Assembly: GCF_002943105.1 (NCBI RefSeq)
Contig: NZ_PTPZ01000005.1
Span: 62,001 to 126,000, forward strand
DNA length: 64,000 nucleotides
Source of the DNA: Cloacibacterium normanense
Lineage (GTDB): Bacteria; Bacteroidota; Bacteroidia; Flavobacteriales; Weeksellaceae
Reading direction: 5' to 3'
Shown here: positions 1 to 8,745 of the stretch, one piece after another
How the letters are laid out: every line of letters starts with the position of its first letter
How positions within the stretch are numbered: position 1 is the first letter of the stretch
Notes under the pieces: model-generated
Databases searched by the model: none
What the model saw: the letters and a program-made list of their open reading frames with translations, nothing else
What the model was told of the DNA's origin: nothing
Made by a program: the position numbers and the translations under genes

Positions 1-1
1 A

Positions 2-454
2 CCTGAAGTAGGAAATGCAATGAAATTGAAAAACATACCATTAGGTACTGTGATTTCTTGCATCGAACTAAGACCAGGACAAGGAGCAATCCTTGCTAGA
101 AGTGCAGGTTCTTCTGCGCAATTAACTTCTAGAGATGGTAAATATGCAATCATTAAATTGCCTTCAGGAGAATCTAGAATGATTTTAGTAGAATGTATGG
201 CTATGATTGGCTCAGTATCTAACTCAGATCACCAACTTACCGTTTCTGGTAAAGCAGGTAGAAGCAGATGGTTAGGTAAGAGACCAAGAACAAGAGCTGT
301 AGCTATGAACCCTGTAGATCACCCAATGGGAGGTGGTGAAGGTAGATCTTCTGGTGGTCACCCAAGATCTAGAAACGGTAAACCAGCTAAAGGTTACAAG
401 ACTAGAAAGAAAAACAAAGTGTCTAACCGTTACATCGTATCTAAAAGAAAATAA
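2..454 (+). CDS. rplB: 50S ribosomal protein L2, C-terminal part (cut by the window edge)
   Basis: Protein L2 binds 23S rRNA near the peptidyl-transferase centre and helps join the ribosomal subunits. Reading frame 2 is open from the first complete codon and encodes about 150 residues, roughly the last half of the usual 273-275. The internal Met at position 20 is not the start, because the frame runs upstream through PEVGNAM, a conserved L2 stretch. The region around residues 95-110 carries the signature [15 protein letters not shown], with the His that is conserved near the catalytic centre. The basic tail is rich in Lys and Arg. It is followed after 2 bases by rpsS, as usual in the S10 cluster. 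Confidence 0.97.
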   Translation, partial: PEVGNAMKLKNIPLGTVISCIELRPGQGAILARSAGSSAQLTSRDGKYAIIKLPSGESRMILVECMAMIGSVSNSDHQLTVSGKAGRSRWLGKRPRTRAVAMNPVDHPMGGGEGRSSGGHPRSRNGKPAKGYKTRKKNKVSNRYIVSKRK

Positions 455-456
455 TT

Positions 457-735
457 ATGGCAAGATCACTTAAGAAAGGACCTTTCATCGCACATCATTT
501 AGAAAAGAAGGTTCAGGCAAACATAGAACAAAATAAGAAGACAGTTATCAAAACATGGTCTAGAGCATCAATGATTTCTCCAGACATGGTAGGTCAAACT
601 ATCGCAGTACACAACGGGAAATCTTTTATCCCGGTTTATGTAACTGAAAACATGGTAGGACATAAGTTAGGCGAATTTTCTCCAACGAGATCTTTCAGAG
701 GACACTCTGGTAACAAAAATAAAGGTAGCAGATAA
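457..735 (+). CDS. rpsS: 30S ribosomal protein S19
   Basis: S19 sits in the head of the small subunit next to S13 and contacts the A-site finger. The 92-residue product has the family length, starts with [11 protein letters not shown] and ends with the conserved stretch [12 protein letters not shown]. It starts 2 bases after rplB and ends 2 bases before rplV, so it is translated from the same ribosomal transcript. No Shine-Dalgarno sequence is seen, as in most genes here. Confidence 0.98.
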   Translation: MARSLKKGPFIAHHLEKKVQANIEQNKKTVIKTWSRASMISPDMVGQTIAVHNGKSFIPVYVTENMVGHKLGEFSPTRSFRGHSGNKNKGSR

Positions 736-737
736 TC

Positions 738-1142
738 ATGGGATCAAGAAAACAAGATAGCGCAATCGCAAGAAAAGAAGCTAACAAAGACGTTGTAAAA
801 GCTTCATTAAACAATTGTCCGTCTTCTCCAAGAAAAATGAGACTCGTTGCTGATATCATCCGTGGAGAAAACGTAGATAAAGCCCTATATATCCTTAAAT
901 ATTCTAAAAAAGATGCTTCTAACAAGTTAGAAAAACTTTTACTTTCGGCTATTGCTAACTGGCAAACTAAAAACGAAGGTGCTGACATAGAAGCTGCTAA
1001 TCTTTTTGTAAAAGAAATTTATGTGGATAGTGCAAGACAACTTAAGAGATTAAGACCTGCACCACAAGGTAGAGGTTACAGAATTAGAAAAAGATCTAAT
1101 CACGTAACATTAGTATTAGGTAACAAACAAGATAATCAATAA
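738..1142 (+). CDS. rplV: 50S ribosomal protein L22
   Basis: L22 lines the peptide exit tunnel with an extended beta-hairpin. The 134-residue product carries [14 protein letters not shown] near residue 30 and the hairpin region [18 protein letters not shown] near the end, both typical of the family. It is longer than the roughly 110 residues of the E. coli protein, owing to an N-terminal extension of about 20 residues, which is common in Bacteroidetes. It lies 2 bases after rpsS and 8 bases before rpsC. Confidence 0.98.
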   Translation: MGSRKQDSAIARKEANKDVVKASLNNCPSSPRKMRLVADIIRGENVDKALYILKYSKKDASNKLEKLLLSAIANWQTKNEGADIEAANLFVKEIYVDSARQLKRLRPAPQGRGYRIRKRSNHVTLVLGNKQDNQ

Positions 1143-1150
1143 TCAAAGGT

Positions 1151-1846
1151 ATGGGACAGAAGACAAATCCAATTGGTAATAGATTAGGAATCATCAGAGG
1201 ATGGGATTCTAACTGGTTTGGTGGAAACGATTATGGAGACAGAATCGCAGAAGACTACAAAATCAGAAGATACCTTGAAGCTAGATTATCTAAAGGTGGT
1301 ATCTCTAGAATCTACATCGAGAGAACCCTAAAATTAGTAACAGTAACAATCACTACTGCAAGACCAGGTCTTATCATCGGTAAAGGTGGTCAAGAAGTTG
1401 ATAAACTAAAAGAAGAATTGAAAAAGATTACTGATAAAGACATCCAAATCAATATCTTCGAAATCAAAAGACCAGAACTAGACGCAATTCTAGTAGCAGA
1501 AAGTATTGCTAAGCAAATAGAAAACAGAATCTCTTACAGAAGAGCTGTTAAAATGGCTATGACCAGCACTATGAGAATGGGTGCAGAAGGTATCAAAGTT
1601 CAAATCTCTGGTAGATTAAACGGAGCTGAAATGGCAAGAAGTGAGTCTTTCAAAGAAGGAAGAATCCCATTGTCTACTTTCAGAGCAGATATCGATTATC
1701 ACATTGGTGAAGCACTTACTCAGTACGGTAAGCTAGGAGTGAAAGTTTGGATCATGAAAGGTGAAGTGTACGGCAAGAGAGAATTATCTCCACTTGTTGG
1801 TCAACAGAAAAAAGCACCAGCTGGTAAAAAAAGAGACAGAAAATAA
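1151..1846 (+). CDS. rpsC: 30S ribosomal protein S3
   Basis: S3 is on the solvent side of the 30S head and forms part of the mRNA entry channel. The 231-residue product begins [13 protein letters not shown] and has a KH RNA-binding domain whose GxxG loop appears as IIGKGGQEV near residues 76-84. The C-terminal domain ends in a Lys-rich tail. Unusually for this operon, it is followed by a gap of 96 bases containing inverted arrays of 7-bp repeats before rplP starts. Confidence 0.98.
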   Translation: MGQKTNPIGNRLGIIRGWDSNWFGGNDYGDRIAEDYKIRRYLEARLSKGGISRIYIERTLKLVTVTITTARPGLIIGKGGQEVDKLKEELKKITDKDIQINIFEIKRPELDAILVAESIAKQIENRISYRRAVKMAMTSTMRMGAEGIKVQISGRLNGAEMARSESFKEGRIPLSTFRADIDYHIGEALTQYGKLGVKVWIMKGEVYGKRELSPLVGQQKKAPAGKKRDRK

Positions 1847-1852
1847 TTAAAA

Positions 1853-1937
1853 TTTTAGATTGAAATTTTAAGTTTTAAATTACCGTTACTTTTTTAAAAT
1901 CTAAAATCTAAAATCTGAAATCTAAAATCTAAATTAG
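1853..1937. repeat. Inverted pair of 7-bp repeat arrays between rpsC and rplP
   Basis: From 1896 to 1930 the heptamer AAAATCT occurs five times in a row, one copy starting with G, and a degenerate sixth copy runs to 1937. From 1853 to 1880 there are four degenerate heptamers of the opposite orientation (TTTTAGA, TTGAAAT, TTTAAGT, TTTAAAT). The two arrays are separated by 15 bases, so the transcript could fold into a long imperfect AU hairpin. No promoter motif is seen in the gap. The function is unknown. Confidence 0.75.
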
Positions 1938-1942
1938 AAAAC

Positions 1943-2368
1943 ATGTTACAACCAAAAAGAACGAAATTCCGTCGTGTTCATAAAATGAAAATGAAGGGAA
2001 ATGCGCAAAGAGGATCTCAACTTGCGTATGGAACTTTCGGAATTAAAGCTATAGACGGTGCTTGGATCACTGCAAGACAAATTGAAGCTGCGCGTATCGC
2101 TGCTACAAGATATATGAAAAGAGAAGGTCAACTATGGATCAAAATATTCCCAGATAAGCCTATTACTAAAAAACCAGCCGAAGTAAGGATGGGTAAAGGT
2201 AAAGGTGCTGTAGAATATTGGGTAGCTGTAGTAAAACCTGGTAAAATTATGTTTGAAGTAGGTGGAGTTCCTTATGAAATAGCTAAAGAGGCGTTAAGAC
2301 TTGCAGCTCAGAAACTTCCAATAGTTACCAAATTTGTAGTAGCTAACGATTTTGTTCAACCTCAATAA
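1943..2368 (+). CDS. rplP: 50S ribosomal protein L16
   Basis: L16 lies near the A site and the elbow of the A-site tRNA. The 141-residue product starts [19 protein letters not shown] and has [16 protein letters not shown] near residue 83, both conserved. The length is normal (E. coli 136). It is separated from rpsC by the repeat-bearing gap but followed closely (10 bases) by rpmC, so translation is probably coupled downstream only. Confidence 0.98.
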   Translation: MLQPKRTKFRRVHKMKMKGNAQRGSQLAYGTFGIKAIDGAWITARQIEAARIAATRYMKREGQLWIKIFPDKPITKKPAEVRMGKGKGAVEYWVAVVKPGKIMFEVGGVPYEIAKEALRLAAQKLPIVTKFVVANDFVQPQ

Positions 2369-2378
2369 TCTTTGAAAA

Positions 2379-2564
2379 ATGAAAAAAGCTGACATCAAAA
2401 ATCTAAGCGCAGGAGATATTAAAAATCAATTAGCTGCTCTTAAAGCTGATTACACTAAAATGAAATTAGCACACAGAATTAGCCCGATTGAAAATCCTAT
2501 TCAAATCAGAGATTTAAGAAGAACAATCGCAAGACTTGAAACTGAGTTAACTAACAAACAATAA
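2379..2564 (+). CDS. rpmC: 50S ribosomal protein L29
   Basis: L29 is a small helical protein at the tunnel exit, part of the docking site for trigger factor and SRP. The 61 residues form the expected two-helix pattern, with the family signature IRDLRRTIARLETEL near the C-terminus. It sits between rplP and rpsQ, the standard order. Confidence 0.97.
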   Translation: MKKADIKNLSAGDIKNQLAALKADYTKMKLAHRISPIENPIQIRDLRRTIARLETELTNKQ

Positions 2565-2576
2565 TTTCATTTTATC

Positions 2577-2831
2577 ATGGAAAGAAATTTAAGAAAAGAA
2601 AGAATCGGAATCGTTTCTAGCAATAAAATGGAAAAAACCATTGTAGTTAGTGAAACGATGAGAATGAAACATCCAATGTACGGTAAATTCGTATTAAAAA
2701 CGAAAAAATATACCGCTCACGATGAAAACAATGAGTGCAACGAAGGGGATAAAGTTTTAATCCAAGAAACTAGACCTTTGAGTAAAAATAAAAGATGGAG
2801 ATTAGTAAGTATAATTGAAAGAGCTAAGTAA
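2577..2831 (+). CDS. rpsQ: 30S ribosomal protein S17
   Basis: S17 is an OB-fold primary binder of 16S rRNA. The 84-residue product has the motifs [14 protein letters not shown] near residue 12 and [18 protein letters not shown] near residue 60, as in other S17 proteins. Its TAA stop overlaps the ATG of rplN by one base (TAATG at 2829-2833), which suggests translational coupling. Confidence 0.98.
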   Translation: MERNLRKERIGIVSSNKMEKTIVVSETMRMKHPMYGKFVLKTKKYTAHDENNECNEGDKVLIQETRPLSKNKRWRLVSIIERAK

Positions 2832-3199
2832 TGTTACAAACCGAATCAAGATTAAAAGTTGCTGATAACACTGGTGCAAAAGAAGTACTAGTAATCAGAG
2901 TTCTAGGTGGAACTAGAAGAAGATATGCTTCTGTAGGTGATAAAATCGTAGTTACTATCAAAGATTCTACTCCATCAGGAAATGCAAAAAAAGGACAAGT
3001 ATCTAAAGCAGTTATCGTAAGAACTAAAAAAGCAGTTAGAAGAAAAGATGGTTCATACATCAAATTTGATGACAACGCTTGCGTTCTTCTAAACGCTGCT
3101 GGAGAAATGAGAGGAACTCGTGTTTTCGGACCAGTTGCTCGTGAATTGAGAGACAAAGAATATATGAAAATCATTTCATTAGCTCCTGAAGTATTATAA
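2831..3199 (+). CDS. rplN: 50S ribosomal protein L14
   Basis: L14 contacts the 30S subunit in an intersubunit bridge and is also the docking site for the silencing factor RsfS. The 122 residues match the highly conserved family length and begin [19 protein letters not shown]. The start codon overlaps the rpsQ stop. A 20-base gap separates it from rplX. Confidence 0.98.
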   Translation: MLQTESRLKVADNTGAKEVLVIRVLGGTRRRYASVGDKIVVTIKDSTPSGNAKKGQVSKAVIVRTKKAVRRKDGSYIKFDDNACVLLNAAGEMRGTRVFGPVARELRDKEYMKIISLAPEVL

Positions 3200-3219
3200 T
3201 TTTAAAAATTTTAAAAAAA

Positions 3220-3540
3220 ATGGCAAAAGTTAAAATAAAAAGAGGAGATAACGTAATCGTTACTACTGGTAAAAACAAAGGTAGTAAAGGTGAAGTTCTA
3301 GAAGTGATTAAGAAAGAAAACGCTGATGCTAGAGTTATCGTAGCTGGTGTAAACGTTGTTAAAAAACACGTAAAACCATCTGCATCTAATCCTCAAGGCG
3401 GAATCGTAGAAAAAGAAGCATCTATCAATATTTCTAACGTATCTCTAGTAGATGCAAACGGAAAAGCTACAAAAGTAGCGTATAAAGTAGAAGGTGATAA
3501 AAAAGTAAGAATTGCTAAAACAACAGGTAAAGAAATCTAA
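3220..3540 (+). CDS. rplX: 50S ribosomal protein L24
   Basis: L24 is one of the two proteins that start 50S assembly and lies close to the tunnel exit. The 106-residue product has a KOW motif at residues 7-27 ([19 protein letters not shown]) and the conserved stretch [13 protein letters not shown] near residue 58. It lies between rplN and rplE, 2 bases from rplE. Confidence 0.98.
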   Translation: MAKVKIKRGDNVIVTTGKNKGSKGEVLEVIKKENADARVIVAGVNVVKKHVKPSASNPQGGIVEKEASINISNVSLVDANGKATKVAYKVEGDKKVRIAKTTGKEI

Positions 3541-3542
3541 TT

Positions 3543-4094
3543 ATGGAATACGTAGCAAGACCCAAAAAATTATATACAGAAAAAATTGTTCCAGCAATGA
3601 TGGAAGAATTTGGGTACAAATCTATCATGCAAGTACCTAAATTAGAAAAAATTGTTGTGTCTCAAGGTTTAGGTGCTGCAACTGCAGACAAAAAAATCGT
3701 AGACTATGCAGTAGAAGAACTTACAGCTATCACTGGTCAAAAAGCAGTAGGAACTTTATCTAAAAAAGACGAGGCAGCTTTCAAATTAAGAAAAGGTATG
3801 CCAGTTGGTGCAAGAGTAACGCTTAGAGCAGAAAAAATGTACGAATTTTTAGATAGACTTACGTCATCTGCTTTACCAAGAATTAGAGATTTTAACGGTA
3901 TCAAAGCCGATGGTTTCGATGGTAGAGGTAATTACAACTTAGGGATTACTGAGCAAATTATCTTCCCAGAAATCGTGATCGACAAAGTGAAAAAAATCCA
4001 AGGGATGGACATCACTTTCGTTACTACTGCTAAAACTGACAAAGAAGCAAAAGCATTATTAACTCATTTCGGTTTACCGTTTAAAAAGAACTAA
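3543..4094 (+). CDS. rplE: 50S ribosomal protein L5
   Basis: L5 binds 5S rRNA and contacts P-site tRNA in the central protuberance. The product is 183 residues, close to the family's 179. Conserved parts include the stretch [20 protein letters not shown] near residue 74 and the C-terminal [19 protein letters not shown]. It is followed after 3 bases by rpsN. Confidence 0.98.
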   Translation: MEYVARPKKLYTEKIVPAMMEEFGYKSIMQVPKLEKIVVSQGLGAATADKKIVDYAVEELTAITGQKAVGTLSKKDEAAFKLRKGMPVGARVTLRAEKMYEFLDRLTSSALPRIRDFNGIKADGFDGRGNYNLGITEQIIFPEIVIDKVKKIQGMDITFVTTAKTDKEAKALLTHFGLPFKKN

Positions 4095-4097
4095 GAA

Positions 4098-4367
4098 ATG
4101 GCAAAAGAATCAATGAAAGCGCGTGAGCGCAAAAGAGAAGCACTAGTTGCTAAATATGCTGCTAAAAGAGCTGCCCTAAAAGAAGCAGGTGATTATGAAG
4201 CACTTCAGAAATTACCTAAAAACGCTTCACCTGTAAGATTACACAACAGATGTAAATTAACAGGAAGACCAAGAGGTTACATGAGAACTTTCGGTATTTC
4301 GAGAGTTACTTTCAGAGAAATGGCTAACAATGGTCTTATCCCGGGAGTTAAAAAAGCAAGTTGGTAA
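4098..4367 (+). CDS. rpsN: 30S ribosomal protein S14, zinc-free long form
   Basis: S14 helps assemble the 30S head near S3 and S10. At 89 residues this is the long form. It has one Cys ([15 protein letters not shown]) and lacks the pair of CxxC motifs of the zinc-binding short form, so it is the C-minus type. The C-terminus [18 protein letters not shown] is canonical. It is followed by an unusually long 110-base gap with a strong hairpin before rpsH. Confidence 0.97.
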   Translation: MAKESMKARERKREALVAKYAAKRAALKEAGDYEALQKLPKNASPVRLHNRCKLTGRPRGYMRTFGISRVTFREMANNGLIPGVKKASW

Positions 4368-4395
4368 CAATTAGTTTTTAATCAAGATATTTAAG

Positions 4396-4437
4396 TTGCT
4401 TATGGCTTTTAGCCTCAAAATTAAAAGCCATCTGCAA
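4396..4437 (+). promoter_or_regulatory. Hairpin in the rpsN-rpsH gap, possible S8 leader or processing site
   Basis: A perfect 10-bp inverted repeat (ATGGCTTTTA at 4402-4411, TAAAAGCCAT at 4422-4431) is extended by TTGC/GCAA (4396-4399 and 4434-4437) across a 2x2 internal loop. The loop is 10 bases. There is no U-run, so it is not an intrinsic terminator. It lies about 40 bases upstream of the rpsH start. S8 is known to autoregulate the spc operon in E. coli, so a regulatory or RNA-processing role is possible but is inference. Confidence 0.5.
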
Positions 4438-4477
4438 TACTGAATATCATTCACCAATAATAATTTAAAATAAAAAA

Positions 4478-4876
4478 ATGGTAACAGATCCAATTTCAGA
4501 TTTCCTAACTAGAGTAAGGAACGCACAAAGCGCAGGCCACAAAGTGGTGGAAATTCCTGCATCAAAAATCAAAAAGGAGATTACGAAAATCTTATTTGAT
4601 CAAGGTTACATCTTAAACTACAAGTTTGAAGATAACGCTGTTCAAGGGACTATCAAAATCGCTTTGAAATATGATAAGCAAACTAACAAACCGGCTATTA
4701 AGTCTATCCAAAGAGCTTCTAGACCAGGTTTGAGAAAATACGCTGGTACAGAAGAATTACCAAGAGTATTAAACGGTTTAGGTGTAGCTATCATCTCTAC
4801 TTCTAAGGGAGTAATGACTGATAAGAAAGCCAGAGAAGAAAAAGTAGGTGGCGAAGTAATCTGCTATGTTTATTAA
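4478..4876 (+). CDS. rpsH: 30S ribosomal protein S8
   Basis: S8 is a primary binder of the central domain of 16S rRNA and in E. coli is the translational repressor of the spc operon. The 132-residue product starts with MVTDPISDFLTRVRNAQ and has the C-terminal signature ISTSKGVMTDKKAREEKVGG, normal in length and content. It is preceded by the longest gap in the spc part of the operon, which holds a strong hairpin, and followed 19 bases later by rplF. Confidence 0.98.
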   Translation: MVTDPISDFLTRVRNAQSAGHKVVEIPASKIKKEITKILFDQGYILNYKFEDNAVQGTIKIALKYDKQTNKPAIKSIQRASRPGLRKYAGTEELPRVLNGLGVAIISTSKGVMTDKKAREEKVGGEVICYVY

Positions 4877-4895
4877 TTGTAAAAATTAGGAAGAA

Positions 4896-5441
4896 ATGTC
4901 AAGAATTGGTAAATCAATTATAGAAATTCCTGCAGGTGTTACAGTTACTGTAAATGATAATGTAGTAACTGTGAAAGGTCCTAAAGGAGAACTTTCTCAA
5001 GAAATTACAGGCGGAATTACTCTTGAGCAAGAAGATGGTAAAATTACTGTAAGTAGACCATCTGAAGCTAAAAATCATAAAGCATTACACGGTCTTTATA
5101 GAGCGTTAATCAATAATATGGTGGTGGGAACCTCTGAAGGTTTCACCAAAAAATTAGAATTAGTAGGGGTAGGTTATAGAGCATCTCACTCTGGTCAAAA
5201 ACTAGAATTAGCTCTAGGTTTCTCTCACGGTATCGTATTAGAACTTCCAAGTGAAATTACAATCGATACTTTAACAGAAAAAGGTAAAAACCCAATCATC
5301 ACTTTGTCATCTTATGACAAACAATTATTGGGAATGGTGGCTGCTAAAATTCGCTCATTCAGAAAACCAGAACCATACAAAGGTAAAGGTGTGAAATTCG
5401 TTGGTGAAATAATTAGACGTAAAGCTGGTAAATCTGCTTAA
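4896..5441 (+). CDS. rplF: 50S ribosomal protein L6
   Basis: L6 lies at the base of the L7/L12 stalk near the factor-binding site. The 181-residue product has the two related domains of the family, beginning [15 protein letters not shown], and ends with the signature [21 protein letters not shown]. The length is standard (about 177-184). It is 11 bases upstream of rplR. Confidence 0.98.
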   Translation: MSRIGKSIIEIPAGVTVTVNDNVVTVKGPKGELSQEITGGITLEQEDGKITVSRPSEAKNHKALHGLYRALINNMVVGTSEGFTKKLELVGVGYRASHSGQKLELALGFSHGIVLELPSEITIDTLTEKGKNPIITLSSYDKQLLGMVAAKIRSFRKPEPYKGKGVKFVGEIIRRKAGKSA

Positions 5442-5452
5442 AAATTAAGACA

Positions 5453-5806
5453 ATGGCATTAACAAAAGTACAAAAAAGAGATAGAATTAAAAGAAGAGTA
5501 AGAGGCAAAATCTCTGGAACTTCTTCAGCGCCAAGACTTTCTGTTTACAAGAGTAACAAAGAAATCTACGCTCAATTAATTGACGATAAAGAAGGTAAAA
5601 CTTTAGTAGCTGCTTCTTCTAGAGAGAAAGGAGTAGATGCTAATGGAACTAAAACTGAAGTTGCAACTGCAGTAGGGAAGAAAATTGCTGAAAAAGCTTT
5701 AGCTGCTGGATTTGAAAAAGTAGTTTTTGATAGAAACGGTTTCGTATATCACGGTAGAGTAAAAGCTCTTGCAGACGGTGCTAGAGAAGGTGGTTTGAAA
5801 TTTTAA
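5453..5806 (+). CDS. rplR: 50S ribosomal protein L18
   Basis: L18 binds 5S rRNA with L5 in the central protuberance. The 117-residue product starts with a basic tail ([16 protein letters not shown]) and ends with the conserved [20 protein letters not shown], matching the family length. It lies 13 bases before rpsE, in the standard order. Confidence 0.98.
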   Translation: MALTKVQKRDRIKRRVRGKISGTSSAPRLSVYKSNKEIYAQLIDDKEGKTLVAASSREKGVDANGTKTEVATAVGKKIAEKALAAGFEKVVFDRNGFVYHGRVKALADGAREGGLKF

Positions 5807-5819
5807 AAATTAAAAAATT

Positions 5820-6341
5820 ATGTTAGGATTAGATAATATAGAAAGAGTAAAACCAGGTGGTCTAGAACTTAAAGACCGTCTAGTTGCCGTAAACAGAGTA
5901 ACTAAAGTAACCAAAGGAGGTAGAGCTTTCGGATTTTCTGCAATCGTAGTAGTAGGTAATGAAGACGGTGTAATCGGTTTCGGTTTAGGTAAATCTAAAG
6001 AAGTTGCTTCTGCTATTGCTAAAGCAGTAGAAGATGCTAAGAAAAATTTAGTGAAAGTTCCTGTAATGAATCATACAATCCCTCACCAAACTTCTGCTAG
6101 ATACGGTGGTGCTGATATCTTCTTAAGACCAGCTTCTCACGGTACAGGATTAATCGCAGGAGGTGCGGTAAGAGCGGTACTAGAATCTGCAGGAGTACAT
6201 GATGTACTTTCAAAATCTAAAGGTTCTTCTAACCCTCACAATGTGGTAAAGGCAACTTTCAAAGCATTGTTAGATATCAGAAGACCAGAAGAAATTGCAA
6301 GAATGAGAGGAATTTCTTTAACTAAAGTGTTTAACGGTTAA
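5820..6341 (+). CDS. rpsE: 30S ribosomal protein S5
   Basis: S5 lines the mRNA entry tunnel and affects decoding accuracy. The 173-residue product has the double-stranded RNA-binding N-terminal domain with [17 protein letters not shown] near residue 30 and the C-terminal domain with [18 protein letters not shown] near residue 100. It is followed after 11 bases by rpmD. Confidence 0.98.
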   Translation: MLGLDNIERVKPGGLELKDRLVAVNRVTKVTKGGRAFGFSAIVVVGNEDGVIGFGLGKSKEVASAIAKAVEDAKKNLVKVPVMNHTIPHQTSARYGGADIFLRPASHGTGLIAGGAVRAVLESAGVHDVLSKSKGSSNPHNVVKATFKALLDIRRPEEIARMRGISLTKVFNG

Positions 6342-6352
6342 TTTTTTATATC

Positions 6353-6532
6353 ATGGCAACAATTAAAATCAAACAAGTAAGAAGTGCTATCAAAAGACCT
6401 AAAGTACAAAAAGATACTTTAGTAGCTCTTGGTCTTAAAAAATTAAACCAAGTTGTAGAACACGAAGCTACTCCATCTATCTTAGGTATGGTAGCTGCAG
6501 TGAGACATTTAGTAGAAGTACAGGAAAACTAA
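6353..6532 (+). CDS. rpmD: 50S ribosomal protein L30
   Basis: This short gene encodes 59 residues beginning MATIKIKQVRSAIKRP and containing TLVALGLKKLNQVVEH, the L30 signature. L30 binds 23S rRNA on the back of the large subunit. The length matches the bacterial family (58-60). It lies between rpsE and rplO, exactly where L30 is expected, with gaps of 11 and 15 bases. Confidence 0.97.
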   Translation: MATIKIKQVRSAIKRPKVQKDTLVALGLKKLNQVVEHEATPSILGMVAAVRHLVEVQEN

Positions 6533-6547
6533 TTAAATTTTAACAAA

Positions 6548-6994
6548 ATGAATTTAAATAATATTCAACCAGCATCTGGAGCTACTCATAATTCAAAAAG
6601 AGTAGGTAGAGGACAAGGTAGTGGCAAAGGTGGTACATCTACAAAAGGTCACAAAGGTCAAAAATCAAGAGCTGGTTACTCACAGAAAATAGGTTTTGAA
6701 GGTGGTCAGATGCCTTTACAAAGAAGATTACCAAAATTCGGATTTAATAACATTAACAGAAAAGAATACAGAGCTATTAATCTAGATACTATTCAAGCAT
6801 TAGTAGACGTTAAAAATCTTTCTGAAGTTACTAAAGAAGTATTGATAGAAAATGGTTTATCTTCTAAAAATGAATTAGTGAAAATTATGGGTAGAGGAGA
6901 ACTTAAATCTTCTGTTTCTATTTCTGCTAACAAATTCACTAAATCTGCTGAAGAGGCAATCTCTAAAGCAGGAGGTAAAGCGATCACTCTTTAA
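6548..6994 (+). CDS. rplO: 50S ribosomal protein L15
   Basis: L15 is a late-assembly protein of the large subunit with a long glycine- and lysine-rich N-terminal arm. The 148-residue product shows that arm (SKRVGRGQGSGKGGTSTKGH) at residues 17-36 and the GFEGGQMPLQRRLPKFGF motif near residue 55. It lies 9 bases before secY, the usual pairing. Confidence 0.98.
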   Translation: MNLNNIQPASGATHNSKRVGRGQGSGKGGTSTKGHKGQKSRAGYSQKIGFEGGQMPLQRRLPKFGFNNINRKEYRAINLDTIQALVDVKNLSEVTKEVLIENGLSSKNELVKIMGRGELKSSVSISANKFTKSAEEAISKAGGKAITL

Positions 6995-7003
6995 TAAAAA
7001 CAA

Positions 7004-8383
7004 ATGAAAGGTTTTATTCAAACACTTAAAAACATCTGGAGTTTACAAGAATTGAGGGACAAGATTATTGTCACTCTTTCTTTGATTCTAGTATATAGAT
7101 TTGCTTCTTATATTTCTCTACCAGCTATTAACATGGCAGAAGTAGGAAATTTATTAGATCATTTTCAAAAACAAGGTGGCGGTAAACAAGCTGCAGGTCT
7201 ATTAGGTCTATTATCATCATTTACTGGAGGAGCTTTCAGTCATGCTTCAATCATGGCTTTAGGAATCATGCCGTACATTTCTGCATCTATTATTGTGCAG
7301 CTTATGGGAATGGCAATTCCTTACTTACAGAAACTTCAGAAAGATGGTGAAAGTGGTAGAAAAACCTTAAATCAAATTACAAGATGGTTAACAATAGGTG
7401 TTTGTCTCGTACAAGCACCATTTTACCTAGGTACTATTACACAGGTTTTTTTACCTTACGAACAATTTAGATCTGCGTATTATATTGATCCGCAATCTAT
7501 TGCATTTTATGTTCCAAGTGTAGTGATATTAGTTGCAGGTTCTATCTTTGCAATGTGGTTAGGAGAAAAAATTACAGATAAAGGCATTGGTAACGGGATT
7601 TCTATTTTAATCATGGTAGGGATTCTAGCTGGTTTACCAACTGCATTTTTACAAGAATTTACTACTCAAACAGGAAACGGAGGTTTAGGAAGCATCATGA
7701 TTCTCATCGAAGTTTTATTCTGGTTGGTAGTTATCTTATTAGCAATTGTACTTTCAGTAGCAGTAAGAAAAATTCCTATTCAATATGTAAGTAGAGCTCA
7801 CGCAACAGGTGGTGCAAACAGAAATTTATTACAAGGAGCAAGACAATGGATTCCTCTAAAAGTAAATGCATCTGGAGTAATGCCACTAATTTTCGCACAA
7901 GCATTAATGTTTGTTCCAGGTTTGTTAACTAAATTCGATGATACCAATACTTTCTTAGCAGGATTCAAAAATCCATTCAGCTGGCAGTATAATGTATTAT
8001 TAGTAATTTTAATTATCATCTTCTCTTACTTCTATACAGCCATTACTATTCCAGTGAATCAAATGGCAGATGACTTAAAGAGAAATGGAGGTTTAATACC
8101 GAAAGTAAGACCAGGACAAGAGACTGCAAATTACTTAGATGATATTTTATCTAAAATAACCTTGCCGGGTGCGTTTTTTTTATCTATCTTTGCAATCCTT
8201 CCAGCTTTAGTGCATGGAGGCTTTGTTCAGACTGAAGGATTCTCCCATTTTTTCGGAGGAACTTCATTATTGATCATGGTAGGAGTAATTTTAGATACAG
8301 TTCAGCAAATCAATACGTATTTGTTGAACCATCACTATGATGGATTGATGCAATCTAAATTATCTAGAACATCAAACTTATAA
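7004..8383 (+). CDS. secY: Preprotein translocase subunit SecY
   Basis: SecY forms the protein-conducting channel of the inner membrane with SecE and SecG. The 459-residue product shows about ten hydrophobic segments. Conserved parts are the GIMPYISASIIVQL stretch (about residues 87-100), GEKITDKGIGNGISILIMVG (about 190-210) and the cytosolic loop PIQYVSRAH before TM7. Its position after rplO and before infA is standard. No adk or map gene sits between secY and infA here. It probably shares the ribosomal transcript. Confidence 0.98.
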   Translation: MKGFIQTLKNIWSLQELRDKIIVTLSLILVYRFASYISLPAINMAEVGNLLDHFQKQGGGKQAAGLLGLLSSFTGGAFSHASIMALGIMPYISASIIVQLMGMAIPYLQKLQKDGESGRKTLNQITRWLTIGVCLVQAPFYLGTITQVFLPYEQFRSAYYIDPQSIAFYVPSVVILVAGSIFAMWLGEKITDKGIGNGISILIMVGILAGLPTAFLQEFTTQTGNGGLGSIMILIEVLFWLVVILLAIVLSVAVRKIPIQYVSRAHATGGANRNLLQGARQWIPLKVNASGVMPLIFAQALMFVPGLLTKFDDTNTFLAGFKNPFSWQYNVLLVILIIIFSYFYTAITIPVNQMADDLKRNGGLIPKVRPGQETANYLDDILSKITLPGAFFLSIFAILPALVHGGFVQTEGFSHFFGGTSLLIMVGVILDTVQQINTYLLNHHYDGLMQSKLSRTSNL

Positions 8384-8392
8384 AAAACATCT

Positions 8393-8608
8393 ATGGCAAA
8401 ACAAAAACATATAGAACAAGATGGCGTTATAGTGGAGGCACTATCTAACGCCATGTTCCGTGTGGAACTGGAAAATGGGCATGTTCTCATCGCTCATATT
8501 TCAGGGAAAATGAGAATGCATTACATAAAACTTTTACCAGGAGACAAGGTAAAATTAGAACTCTCTCCTTATGATTTATCAAAAGGAAGAATAACATTTA
8601 GATATTAA
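8393..8608 (+). CDS. infA: Translation initiation factor IF-1
   Basis: IF-1 binds the A site of the 30S subunit during initiation. The 71-residue product is a single S1/OB-fold domain with the conserved [17 protein letters not shown] and [17 protein letters not shown] stretches. Length and order (secY-infA-rpmJ) are typical. It is 9 bases after secY and 11 bases before rpmJ. Confidence 0.98.
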   Translation: MAKQKHIEQDGVIVEALSNAMFRVELENGHVLIAHISGKMRMHYIKLLPGDKVKLELSPYDLSKGRITFRY

Positions 8609-8619
8609 ATTAAATACTA

Positions 8620-8736
8620 ATGAAAGTTAGAGCATCAATTAAAAAAAGAAGTGCAGATTGCAAAATCGTAAGAAGAAAAGGCAGATTGTACATTATTAAC
8701 AAGAAGAACCCAAAATTTAAACAAAGACAAGGCTAA
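8620..8736 (+). CDS. rpmJ: 50S ribosomal protein L36, zinc-free form
   Basis: This very short gene encodes 38 residues, [17 protein letters not shown] followed by a basic half ending FKQRQG, which is L36. Of the four zinc ligands of the C-plus form (three Cys and one His) only one Cys remains, so this is the zinc-independent C-minus version. It lies between infA and rpsM, the expected place. Confidence 0.97.
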   Translation: MKVRASIKKRSADCKIVRRKGRLYIINKKNPKFKQRQG

Positions 8737-8745
8737 AATTAAATT

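Noticed and set aside
695-988. Minus-strand frames opposite ribosomal genes (also 1946-2131, 2824-3174, 9098-9331, 10253-10630)
   Set aside because: They are shadows of highly biased ribosomal codons, with no promoter and no family similarity.
4402-4431. Intrinsic terminator between rpsN and rpsH
   Set aside because: The hairpin has no U-run, and ending transcription here would split the spc operon without a new promoter.
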